In this document: positions 1 through 7,577 of the stretch, one piece after another
Layout of the letters: each line of letters opens with the position of its first letter
Position numbering within the stretch: position 1 is the first letter of the stretch
NCBI RefSeq assembly: GCF_937941905.1
Contig: NZ_CALDGS010000052.1
Span: forward strand, 1 to 21,741
Direction: 5' to 3'
Source of the DNA: an uncultured Mycolicibacterium sp.
GTDB taxonomy: Bacteria > Actinomycetota > Actinomycetes > Mycobacteriales > Mycobacteriaceae
DNA length: 21,741 nucleotides
Notes under the pieces: generated by a model
The model's database searches: none
What the model saw: only the letters and a program-made list of their open reading frames with translations
Told to the model about the DNA's origin: nothing
Program-made: the position numbers and the translations under genes

Positions 1-21
1 CGCGGCCCCCTGCTCGCGGGC

Positions 22-1422
22 GTGCCGTCGGCGGTGACCGAAGCGGCCCGCCAGGTCCGGCTCGCAGGCGGCCTCACCCCCCGCGTCGCGGTCCTCATCG
101 CGCTGATGGGGATCGCGTTCGCCCTCATGTACCTCGATGTCGTCCGGGCGGCGCTGGACGGGTCGCGGACCGCGATCATGGTCACCGTGCCGGTGCTGGC
201 GGCGCTGATCGCCTCGGGGTACCACACGGCGCCCCGCGGCGTCACCGACGACGAGTCGAACTGGATCCTGGCGATCATCGCCGGACTGGTCTGCTTCGGC
301 GGCATCGAACTGCTCTGCGACCGGATTCCCACCCTCACCGGGCTGTGGCAGCTGCGGCTGCTGGGCGCGCCGATCTGGCTGGCCTGCCTGATGACGGTGC
401 TGGTCGGGGTGCGCCACGTCGTGCAGATGTGGCCACTGTGGGTGTTCTCGCTGGTGTGCGGCACCCCACTGCCGTTCCTGCTCGCCACCGCTGCCCTCGG
501 CGGATCCGACACCGCCGCCACCGCGGTGGCCGCCACGGTCGGGGCGGTCGCGGTCTACCTGGCCACCCCGTCGCTGCCCCGGCTGCACCGGGGCAGCGGG
601 GCGGCGGCGTGCCTGGCCCTGGCCGCCGGGTTCGTCATGTTGTTCGGCGCCCCGAGCCTGTTCGTCGCGATCGTCGTGGTCAGCGGGGTGTTCCCGGTGC
701 TCATCGTGGTGCTGATGCGGCACGCCCACGGGCCGGTGCCGACGGCGCTGCGCGCACCGGCCGACTCGATGCCCAACGTGTCCGCGACCGCGCTGGCCGC
801 CCTGCTCGTCGTCGCGGCCGCGCTGCCGCTGGTGTACCGGCCGGCCGCGCACCCCCCGGAGCCGGCCCCGGCACCGACCGACTGGGCCCGCGCGGCCGTG
901 CTGTCCGCACCCCGCAGCTACCCCTTCATCACCCGCTATCTGGGCCCCGGCGCGACGCTGCAGCGCTACGCCGTCAGCCCGGCTGCGGGGATGCCCGCCG
1001 CCGCGGTGGACGTGATCACCACCGACAACCCCGCCGCGCTCGACGACTTCCGCGATGCGGTGTGGTACCCGAGCCCGGATCCGGTGAGCTTTCACCCCGC
1101 CGACCCGGCGCTGGGCGCTCCGCCCGGGGCCCGCATCGCCTACACCAACGCCGATGCCACCACCGAGCACACCGGACAGGACTGGTACGCGGTCACCTGG
1201 GACTGGCGGCTGCCCTCCGGGATGCAGCGGGTCACCGTGATCGTCAGCCAGTCGATCGACGGCCAGCAGACCCCGCCGGCGCCGCGGCCGTTCACCGTCC
1301 ATGACGTGTCGCTGCGCCCCACGCTCTGGGTCGCCCGCCAGCAGCCCGACGAGACCGGCCGCGTCGACGAGACGGTGCTGCAGCGCGCCGCCGAGGTCGT
1401 GCGGGCGGTGAGCGGTGAGTAG
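22..1422 (+). CDS. Polytopic membrane protein of unknown function, first visible gene of the polysaccharide-synthase operon
   Basis: I do not recognise the family. The protein has about nine hydrophobic segments between residues 20 and 280. A Pro/Ala-rich linker follows, then a soluble C-terminal domain of roughly 180 residues rich in Trp, Tyr, Asp and Pro, which is probably extracytoplasmic. No nucleotide-sugar glycosyltransferase motif, GGDEF, EAL or PilZ signature is visible. The stop overlaps the next gene's GTG by 8 bp, so the two are very likely co-translated, which points to a role in making or exporting the same polymer (inference). The reading frame is open to the left edge. The GTG at 22 has no clear Shine-Dalgarno sequence, so the true start could lie upstream of the window. 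A polymer export or modification subunit is a guess only. Confidence 0.7.
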   Translation: MPSAVTEAARQVRLAGGLTPRVAVLIALMGIAFALMYLDVVRAALDGSRTAIMVTVPVLAALIASGYHTAPRGVTDDESNWILAIIAGLVCFGGIELLCDRIPTLTGLWQLRLLGAPIWLACLMTVLVGVRHVVQMWPLWVFSLVCGTPLPFLLATAALGGSDTAATAVAATVGAVAVYLATPSLPRLHRGSGAAACLALAAGFVMLFGAPSLFVAIVVVSGVFPVLIVVLMRHAHGPVPTALRAPADSMPNVSATALAALLVVAAALPLVYRPAAHPPEPAPAPTDWARAAVLSAPRSYPFITRYLGPGATLQRYAVSPAAGMPAAAVDVITTDNPAALDDFRDAVWYPSPDPVSFHPADPALGAPPGARIAYTNADATTEHTGQDWYAVTWDWRLPSGMQRVTVIVSQSIDGQQTPPAPRPFTVHDVSLRPTLWVARQQPDETGRVDETVLQRAAEVVRAVSGE

Positions 1423-2920
1423 CCAACGCCACCACCGGCGCCCGCACTGGCCCCCGCACTGGCACTGGCACCCGCACTGGCATCTGCACCTGCACCGGCC
1501 GCACCTGCCGCCGCACCTGTCGGCCCGGACCGTGCTGCGCCGTTCCGGGCTGGCCCGGCTGGCGCTCATCGTGGCCCTGCTCGCCGCGGCGGCGATGGTG
1601 TTCCCGCGGGTGGTGCTACCGGTGGCGGCCGGGCTGCTCGCGCTGCTCTACCTGGCCTCCACCATCGACCGGAACTACCTGTTGCTCAAGGGCATTCACA
1701 TGAACGCCATGGTCCGGGTGAGCGCCGAGGAGGCGCTGTCCATCCCGGACGAGGAGCTGCCGCACTACACCGTGCTGCTCCCGGTCTACGACGAGCCGGC
1801 CATCGTGGCCAACCTGGTCAACGGCGTGTGCAAGCTCGACTACCCGCGCGACAAGCTCGACGTGCTGCTGCTGGTCGAGGAGGACGACACCGCCACCCAG
1901 CTCGCCCTGGCCGACATGGAGCTGGAGTCGGTGCACGTCGTGATCGTGCCGCACAGCATGCCCAAGACCAAGCCCAAGGCGTGCAACCACGGGATGTCGC
2001 TGCCGATCCTCACCGACGGCCTGATGACGATCTACGACGCCGAGGACATCCCCGACCCGCTGCAGCTGCGCCGCGCGGCGGCCGCCTTCCGCCGGCTCCC
2101 CGACGACATCGGCTGCATCCAGGCCCGGCTCGGCTACTTCAACGAGTCACAGAACCTGCTCACCCGCTGGTTCTCGCTGGAGTACGACCAGTGGTTCGGC
2201 GTGATGCTGCCGGCGGTGCAGGAGTCCGGGTGCGTGGTGCCGCTGGGCGGCACGTCCAACCACATGCCCACCCGGGTGTGGCGCGACGTCGGCGGGTGGG
2301 ACGAGTTCAACGTCACCGAGGACGCCGACCTCGGGGTGCGGCTGGCCCGGCACGGCTACCGCACCGTCATCCTCGACTCGACCACGTTGGAGGAGGCCAA
2401 CTCCGACGTCGTGAACTGGATTCGGCAGCGGTCCCGCTGGTACAAGGGCTATCTGCAGACCATGCTGGTGCATCTGCGCCACCCGCTGCGGCTGCGGCGC
2501 GAGATCGGCACCAAGGCGGTGCTGCGGCTGATCAACCTGACCGGCGGGGTGCCGCTGGCCGGCGCCACCAATCTGGTCTTCGCGCTGACCCTGCTGGTGT
2601 GGCTGGTCGGCCGGCCCTACCAGATCGAGGCGCTGTTCCCGCCGATCACCTACTACATCTGTCTGACGCTGTTCCTGATCGGTGCGCCGGTCTCGGTGTT
2701 CGTCGGCCTGGTGGTCACCCAGTCACTGGGCAAACCGTGGCTGTGGTGGGCGGTGCTGCTCAGCCCGCTGTACTGGGCGCTCCAGTCGATCGCCGCGGTG
2801 AAGGCGCTGTACCAGCTGCTGTTCCGACCGTTCTTCTGGGAGAAGACGGTGCACGGACTGGCCGCGTCGCCCGATCCCACACCGTCCCCCGGAGGTCGTG
2901 ATGAGCTCGTTGACGCGTAG
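1415..2920 (+). CDS. Processive family-2 glycosyltransferase, BcsA/XagB-like (beta-glycan synthase catalytic subunit)
   Basis: A membrane GT2 synthase that would polymerise a nucleotide-sugar at the cytoplasmic face and thread the chain through its own membrane segments. Visible hallmarks are an acidic EEDD cluster near residues 155-158, YDAED at 207-211 (metal/UDP-binding DxD-type), TED at 301-303 (catalytic base) and QRSRW at 338-342 (the QxxRW acceptor/product motif). Two membrane helices precede the GT domain (about 46-82) and four or so follow it (about 372-470). The protein ends shortly after the RPFFWEKT segment. There is no C-terminal PilZ domain, unlike classical c-di-GMP-activated BcsA, and 501 residues is much shorter than BcsA. 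The first 34 residues contain 12 His and 4 Trp. The GTG start overlaps the upstream stop by 8 bp. The 3' end overlaps the next gene by 20 bp. The sugar cannot be told from sequence: glucose (cellulose-like) or GlcNAc are both possible. Confidence 0.88.
   Translation: MSSQRHHRRPHWPPHWHWHPHWHLHLHRPHLPPHLSARTVLRRSGLARLALIVALLAAAAMVFPRVVLPVAAGLLALLYLASTIDRNYLLLKGIHMNAMVRVSAEEALSIPDEELPHYTVLLPVYDEPAIVANLVNGVCKLDYPRDKLDVLLLVEEDDTATQLALADMELESVHVVIVPHSMPKTKPKACNHGMSLPILTDGLMTIYDAEDIPDPLQLRRAAAAFRRLPDDIGCIQARLGYFNESQNLLTRWFSLEYDQWFGVMLPAVQESGCVVPLGGTSNHMPTRVWRDVGGWDEFNVTEDADLGVRLARHGYRTVILDSTTLEEANSDVVNWIRQRSRWYKGYLQTMLVHLRHPLRLRREIGTKAVLRLINLTGGVPLAGATNLVFALTLLVWLVGRPYQIEALFPPITYYICLTLFLIGAPVSVFVGLVVTQSLGKPWLWWAVLLSPLYWALQSIAAVKALYQLLFRPFFWEKTVHGLAASPDPTPSPGGRDELVDA
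1442..1519 (+). repeat. Degenerate short tandem repeat encoding the His/Trp/Pro-rich N-terminus of the GT2
   Basis: Imperfect iterations of a GCACTGG/GCACCTG-like unit, often preceded by CCC or CCG, run through the start of the GT2 coding sequence. They encode alternating His-Trp, His-Pro and His-Leu. Such a repeat could expand or contract by replication slippage, and six-base steps would keep the frame. Confidence 0.6.
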
Positions 2921-4838
2921 AGTCGCCGCCGCGCTGGTGGCCGCCCCGCTCTTCGCCGTCGCGACGCCCGCGGCACTGCCGCCGGCCGCCGCGCAGCCCG
3001 ATCCGGTGATCGCCGAGGTCGATCCGGCGATCCCGCCGTCCATCGGCTGGTCGCTGCTGGGCATGTCGGACCGGTTCGACATCATCGGCGCGAACATCCC
3101 GGTCGACCAGGTCGTCCCGGTGCCCAACGGCGTGCAGCCGACGCTGCTGACCGGGCAGATCGGCTCGGTGGCCAACATCGGCGCGGGCCGGGTCGACGTG
3201 CTCGACGGCCGCGGCGTGGTGCTGGGCAGCATCCCGGTGCCCACCGACGTGCCGGCCCTGCCGTTCGAGATCGACCTCTCGGCCGCCGCCGTCGTCGACG
3301 GACAGGCGAAACTCACCTTCGTGCTGCGAGACTGGGCACAACCCGGCGACGTCTGCAACCCGCCGGGGGTGCTGACGCTCAGCCAGCTGGCCACCCGCTT
3401 CTCCGGCGGGGTGCCCGCCCCGGTGAACGTCGCCGAGTTCCTGCCCGGCTACCTCGACGAGATCCTGATCCACGTCGGCCCGGAGCCCACGGTGGACCAG
3501 CAGCAGGCGGCGCTGGACCTGGTGGCCGAGCTGACCCGCATCTACCGGCCCATCCCGGTGCGCATCGGCGTGGTCACCGGCTGGCCGGAGCCGGCCCCCT
3601 TCGGCCTGACCCGCCGGGTGATCGATCTGCGGGTGGCCGACCGGCCCGGGATCGTGCTGGAGCAGCCCGGGACCGAGAACGCCACACTGGTGATCTCCGG
3701 CCCCGGTCCGCGGTTGGTCGAGCAGGTCCGGCTGTTCGCCGACCGCCGCTACAAGATGGCCCAGAACCATTGGGCGACAACACTTTCCGCTGCCGATGCG
3801 CCGGTGGTGACCTCGACGCTGAAGCGCTTCGGCGAACTGGGCATCGGCGGGCAGGCGTCGGTGCTGGGCACCCACGTGCTCTACACCGGTTTCGACGTCG
3901 CGGCCTTCGGCGTCGGCCCGATCAGCGGCGCGAAGGTGCATCTGCTGGCCAACCACACCCCGGTGGTCGGCGGCGAGGCGTCGCTGTTGGTACGGGTCGG
4001 CTCCTCGGTGCTGGCCTCGCAGCCGCTCGGCGAGTCCGGCACCGTCGACCTGACCTTCGACGTCCCCGCCGAGGCGATCACGTCCAACGTCGGAATCGCC
4101 TTGGAGCTGCGCTACATTCCGCGTCAGCAGTGCTCGCCGTACGCCGACCGGATGACGTTCGTCGTCGACCCCACCTCGACCGTCGACGTCACCCCGGGCA
4201 CGGTGAACCGGGGCGGTTTCCCGGCGTTGCCGATGGGCTTCGCACCCGACTTCGCGGTCGCCGTCGACCAGCCCGACCGGATCCGGTTCGCCGCACAGGC
4301 GGTCAACCTGCTGGGCCAGCAGACCACCGTCACGCTGCGCCCGCGGGTGCGCCCCCTGGACGAGGCGGTCGCCTCCGAGACCGGGCTGCTGCTCGTCGCC
4401 GACCCGGACACCCTGCGCGGCACCGACCTGGCCCCGCCGGTGCTGCCGGAGAGTCCCGAGACCTCCGATATCAACGGACCGGTGCAGACCACGGTGGATC
4501 TGGCCGGGCCGCTGGGGCTGGTGCAGGCGTTCACCGACCACCGGCGCTCGGTGCTGGCGATCACCGGCTCCGGCGACTGGACGCTGGTCGACGCCGACTT
4601 CGACTACATCCGGCGGCTGCCGGACCGCTGGGCCTCGCTGACCGGTGACGTGCTGGCCACCGGGATCGCCGGGCAGACGGTGAATCTGGCGGTGGTGGAG
4701 GGCGGCACCATGGCGCACCAGCCCAACCCGGGTCCCGGCTGGCAGCGCTGGGCGTGGCTGTCGGCGGGCCTGACCGCGGCCGCGGTGGTGGCCGCCGGCG
4801 CGGTGCTGCTGCAGCGCCGCCGGACGGCGAAGGACTGA
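2901..4838 (+). CDS. BcsB-like exported, membrane-anchored partner of the glycan synthase
   Basis: Probably the periplasm-side partner subunit of the preceding GT2, guiding the emerging polymer and stabilising the synthase channel. It has a Sec signal peptide (twin-Arg start region, hydrophobic core about 8-26, likely cleavage near AAA-Q at 31-32). A long beta-rich ectodomain follows, and a single transmembrane helix (about 617-637) closes with a short basic tail, the BcsB layout. A GGFPALPMGF segment around 438-447 resembles the BcsB repeat linker. The mature chain has only two cysteines, C152 (GDVCNPPG) and C411 (RQQCSPY), which could form a disulfide. I prefer ATG 2901 over the GTG three bases earlier because GGAGG at 2891-2895 then has a 5-nt spacing. 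At 645 residues it is somewhat shorter than E. coli BcsB. Homology is by architecture and motif, so the exact polymer is unknown. Confidence 0.75.
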   Translation: MSSLTRRVAAALVAAPLFAVATPAALPPAAAQPDPVIAEVDPAIPPSIGWSLLGMSDRFDIIGANIPVDQVVPVPNGVQPTLLTGQIGSVANIGAGRVDVLDGRGVVLGSIPVPTDVPALPFEIDLSAAAVVDGQAKLTFVLRDWAQPGDVCNPPGVLTLSQLATRFSGGVPAPVNVAEFLPGYLDEILIHVGPEPTVDQQQAALDLVAELTRIYRPIPVRIGVVTGWPEPAPFGLTRRVIDLRVADRPGIVLEQPGTENATLVISGPGPRLVEQVRLFADRRYKMAQNHWATTLSAADAPVVTSTLKRFGELGIGGQASVLGTHVLYTGFDVAAFGVGPISGAKVHLLANHTPVVGGEASLLVRVGSSVLASQPLGESGTVDLTFDVPAEAITSNVGIALELRYIPRQQCSPYADRMTFVVDPTSTVDVTPGTVNRGGFPALPMGFAPDFAVAVDQPDRIRFAAQAVNLLGQQTTVTLRPRVRPLDEAVASETGLLLVADPDTLRGTDLAPPVLPESPETSDINGPVQTTVDLAGPLGLVQAFTDHRRSVLAITGSGDWTLVDADFDYIRRLPDRWASLTGDVLATGIAGQTVNLAVVEGGTMAHQPNPGPGWQRWAWLSAGLTAAAVVAAGAVLLQRRRTAKD

Positions 4839-4840
4839 CC

Positions 4841-6571
4841 GTGGCGGCGGCCCCGCCCGTCGCCGCACCGGCGCCGGCCCCGGCACCGCCGGCCCCGGAT
4901 CCGGCCGTCTCGCCGGTGCTGCCGCGGTGGCGCACCTGGGCGCTGTTCGGCTCGCTGACGCTGGCCTACTTCGTCATCGGCACGGTGCTGGTGCTGCGCT
5001 ACAACATCTTCGAGCCGGACGCGCCGAACCGGGTGGCCAACGCCGGGTTCGCGCTGTTCACCCGCGACCCGCACCTGTCGGCGATCGGGTTCGTGTGGAA
5101 CCCGTTGCCCTCCATGGCCGAGATCCCGCTGGTGTGGCTGAGCCAGTGGCTGCCGTCGCTGAAGTACGCCGGGCTGGCCGGGGTGCTGCAGAGCGCGGCG
5201 TTCATGGCGGCTGCGGCGCTGCTGGTGCGCGGCATCGCGCTGGACCGCGGCCTGGGCACCTGGTGGCGGCGGCTGGCCGTCGCCGCCTTCGCACTGCACC
5301 CGATGATCGTGCTGTACGGCGCGTCCGGGATGAGCGAGGCGGCGATGCTGTGCTGCCTGGTGTGGTGCTGCCGCTACCTGATGCGGTGGTGCGAGGCCGG
5401 CGCCATCCGGGACCTGGCCTGGGCCGGGGTCGCGCTCGGGGTGGGATATCTGGCCCGCTACGAGGTGCTGCCCGCCGCGATCGGGGTGGCGGTGCTGGTG
5501 GCCGCGGTGAGCTGGCTGCACACCGAGCCGGGCCGGCTGCGCCGCTCCACCGTGGTGCTCAATGTCGCGATCGTGCTGTTCCCGGCCGTCACCGCCTTCC
5601 TGGCCTGGGGCGTGACCGGCTGGATCATCAACGACGAGTTCTTCGCCACGCTGTCGTCGCACTACGGCAACAGCAGCCAGAACGCCGGCCGGCTGGCCGC
5701 GCTGGCCGGCCGCGACGCCGGCGCGAGCTGGCCGGTGATCGTCGCCCGGCTGTTCGGCATGCAGCCGCTGGTGCTCGTCTCGGTGGCGGTGGCGGTGCTG
5801 ATCGCCGCCCTGCGCCGGCGGATCACTCCGCTGGTGCCGGTGCTCGTCTTCGGTTCGACGCTGCTGTTCTCGGTGGCCGCGCACCACCTGTCGATCACCT
5901 TCGGCTGGTTCCGGTTCTACCTGGCGGCCATCCCGATGGTCGTCTGCGTCGCACTGGCCTGCTGGGGCCCGGCCCGCGCGGCCGCGCGCAACACGGCCGC
6001 CGCGGTGCTGCTCGCCGCGGCGCTGGTGGTGGCCGTCCCGGTGACCACCCCGCTGATCGTCGACCCGGACATCGCCCACGGCCAGCTCGAGCAGTCGTTC
6101 GTCTCCATGGTCGACCCGCACACGCACCCGCCTCAGGAGGAGCCGTCACGGCGCCGGCTGATCAGCGAGCGACTGCTCGCGCAGTGGCTGGACCGACAGC
6201 ACCTGCCGGACGGGTCGGTGCTCATGGACACCTTCCTGACCTGGGGTATCTGGCTGTCCTCGGACAACCCGCGCCAATTCGTCGTCACCAGCGACTACGA
6301 CTTCGCCGCGGCGCTGAACCGGCCGTGGGACCACGGCATCCGCTACGTCATCGCGACGAATCCGAACATCAACGTGCCGGACGCGATCAACCGCCGCTAC
6401 CCGAGCATGTGGGACGACGGGGCCGGGATCGCCGAGCTGGTGTACAGCACCGTGGGCACCACCGCCGACGAAATGTTCCGGGTGTACCGGGTGATCGGCC
6501 GGCCGCTGATCGGGCTCGACGAACCGGGGGTCAGCCCAGGCGGCGCAGCCGCGGCTCCAGGTCGGTCTTGA
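4841..6571 (+). CDS. GT-C type polytopic membrane glycosyltransferase (PMT/GT39-like)
   Basis: An integral membrane protein of 576 residues with an Ala/Pro-rich cytoplasmic lead and about ten hydrophobic helices up to residue 410. A C-terminal extracytoplasmic domain of roughly 150 residues follows. The first external loop carries an acidic EPD motif (58-60), as expected for GT-C enzymes that use polyprenyl-phosphate sugars, and GMSE occurs near 163-166. Likely role (inference): adding sugar branches to, or priming, the polymer made by the GT2/BcsB-like pair. The gene begins 2 bp after the BcsB-like stop, and AAGGA at 4830-4834 sits 6 nt ahead of GTG 4841, which sets this start. The last 41 bp lie antisense to the 3' end of fgd1. 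Acceptor and donor are unknown. A protein O-glycosyltransferase role cannot be excluded. Confidence 0.75.
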   Translation: MAAAPPVAAPAPAPAPPAPDPAVSPVLPRWRTWALFGSLTLAYFVIGTVLVLRYNIFEPDAPNRVANAGFALFTRDPHLSAIGFVWNPLPSMAEIPLVWLSQWLPSLKYAGLAGVLQSAAFMAAAALLVRGIALDRGLGTWWRRLAVAAFALHPMIVLYGASGMSEAAMLCCLVWCCRYLMRWCEAGAIRDLAWAGVALGVGYLARYEVLPAAIGVAVLVAAVSWLHTEPGRLRRSTVVLNVAIVLFPAVTAFLAWGVTGWIINDEFFATLSSHYGNSSQNAGRLAALAGRDAGASWPVIVARLFGMQPLVLVSVAVAVLIAALRRRITPLVPVLVFGSTLLFSVAAHHLSITFGWFRFYLAAIPMVVCVALACWGPARAAARNTAAAVLLAAALVVAVPVTTPLIVDPDIAHGQLEQSFVSMVDPHTHPPQEEPSRRRLISERLLAQWLDRQHLPDGSVLMDTFLTWGIWLSSDNPRQFVVTSDYDFAAALNRPWDHGIRYVIATNPNINVPDAINRRYPSMWDDGAGIAELVYSTVGTTADEMFRVYRVIGRPLIGLDEPGVSPGGAAAAPGRS

Positions 6572-7541
6572 ACAGCCGCAGGAACCGCATCTGGTCGTGC
6601 CCGGGGGCGTGGAACACCAGGTGGTTCAGGCCCCAGTCGACGTACTGTGCGACCTGCTCGACCGCCTCGTCCGGGTCGGAGGCGACGATCCAGCGCTTGG
6701 CGATCTGCTCGATCGGCAGCGCGTCGGCGGCCTGCTCCATCTCGATCGGGTCGTCGATGGAGTGCTTCTGCTCGGCGGTCAGCGACAGCGGCGCCCAGAA
6801 CCGGGTGTTGTTCAGCGCCAGTTCCGGATCCGGGTCGTAGGAGATCTTGATCTCGATCATCCGGTCGATGTCGTCGAGGCTCCGGCCGGCCGCGGCCGCG
6901 CCCTCGGCGACGGCGGGAATGAGCTTGTCCTTGTAGAGCTCCTCGCCCTTGCCGGAGGTGCAGATGAACCCGTCACCGGCGCGCCCGGCGTACTTGGCCA
7001 CCACCGGCCCGCCGGCGGCGATGTAGACCGGCACGCCCTCGGCCGGCACGTCGTAGATCGACGCCCCCTTGGTGCGGTAGTACTCGCCCTCGAAGTCCAC
7101 CCGGCCGCCGCCCCACAGCTCGCGCATCAGCCGCACCGACTCGCGCAGCCGGGCGAACCGCTCCTTGAACTCCGGCCATTCGCCGACGAATCCGGTGGCG
7201 ATCTCGTTGAGCGCCTCCCCGGTGCCCACCCCGAGGAAGACCCGGCCCGGGTACAGACAGGCCATGGTCGCGAAGGCCTGCGCCACCACCGCCGGGTTGT
7301 AGCGGAACGTCGGGGTCAGCACCGAGGTGCCCAGCGTGATCCGCTTGGTGCGCTCCCCCACCGCGGTCATCCACGCCAGCGAGAACGGCGCGTGCCCGCC
7401 CCGGTGCCGCCACGGCTGGAAATGGTCGCTGACCGTCGCACTGTCCATGCCGTGCTCCTCGGCGGCCACGGCCAACTCCACCAGCTCGCGCGGCGCGAAC
7501 TGCTCCGCCGACGCCTTGTACCCCAACTTCAGCTCAGCCAC
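6531..7541 (-). CDS. fgd1: F420-dependent glucose-6-phosphate dehydrogenase
   Basis: Oxidises glucose-6-phosphate to 6-phosphogluconolactone while reducing coenzyme F420 to F420H2. This is the main cytosolic source of F420H2 in mycobacteria and is needed for activation of nitroimidazole prodrugs. The 336-residue product matches M. tuberculosis Fgd1 in length and nearly residue for residue as I recall it. It includes the conserved His in SDHFQPW (H40), Glu in GTGEALNE (E109) and the Lys/Arg phosphate-binding segments. The start is GTG, read as V-AELKLGY, the same start used in M. tuberculosis. The open frame continues far upstream but that extension is a shadow. Its neighbour across a 36-bp gap is a divergent metallo-hydrolase, as at Rv0406c-Rv0407. 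Its 3' end overlaps the polysaccharide operon convergently. Confidence 0.97.
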   Translation of the reverse strand: MAELKLGYKASAEQFAPRELVELAVAAEEHGMDSATVSDHFQPWRHRGGHAPFSLAWMTAVGERTKRITLGTSVLTPTFRYNPAVVAQAFATMACLYPGRVFLGVGTGEALNEIATGFVGEWPEFKERFARLRESVRLMRELWGGGRVDFEGEYYRTKGASIYDVPAEGVPVYIAAGGPVVAKYAGRAGDGFICTSGKGEELYKDKLIPAVAEGAAAAGRSLDDIDRMIEIKISYDPDPELALNNTRFWAPLSLTAEQKHSIDDPIEMEQAADALPIEQIAKRWIVASDPDEAVEQVAQYVDWGLNHLVFHAPGHDQMRFLRLFKTDLEPRLRRLG

Positions 7542-7565
7542 GGGTCCCTTTGTACACCCGTTCCT

Positions 7566-7577
7566 TACACTCGCGAG
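7566..7577 (+). promoter_or_regulatory. Leaderless promoter -10 box for the metallo-hydrolase
   Basis: TACACT at 7566-7571 fits TANNNT and ends 6 nt before ATG 7578, so transcription should begin at or next to the A of the start codon. No Shine-Dalgarno sequence is present. Confidence 0.5.

Noticed and set aside
900..1422. Exosortase-linked EpsI-like domain at the C-terminus of the first membrane protein
   Set aside because: The external domain has a vaguely similar Trp-rich look, but I could not see the family's conserved pattern, and no exosortase is encoded nearby.
2760..4886. 708-codon open frame on the - strand under the BcsB-like gene
   Set aside because: The translation is Arg/Gly/His/Gln-rich with no recognisable domain, as expected from the antisense frame of a GC-rich gene. 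The + strand product has a signal peptide, motifs and a membrane anchor.
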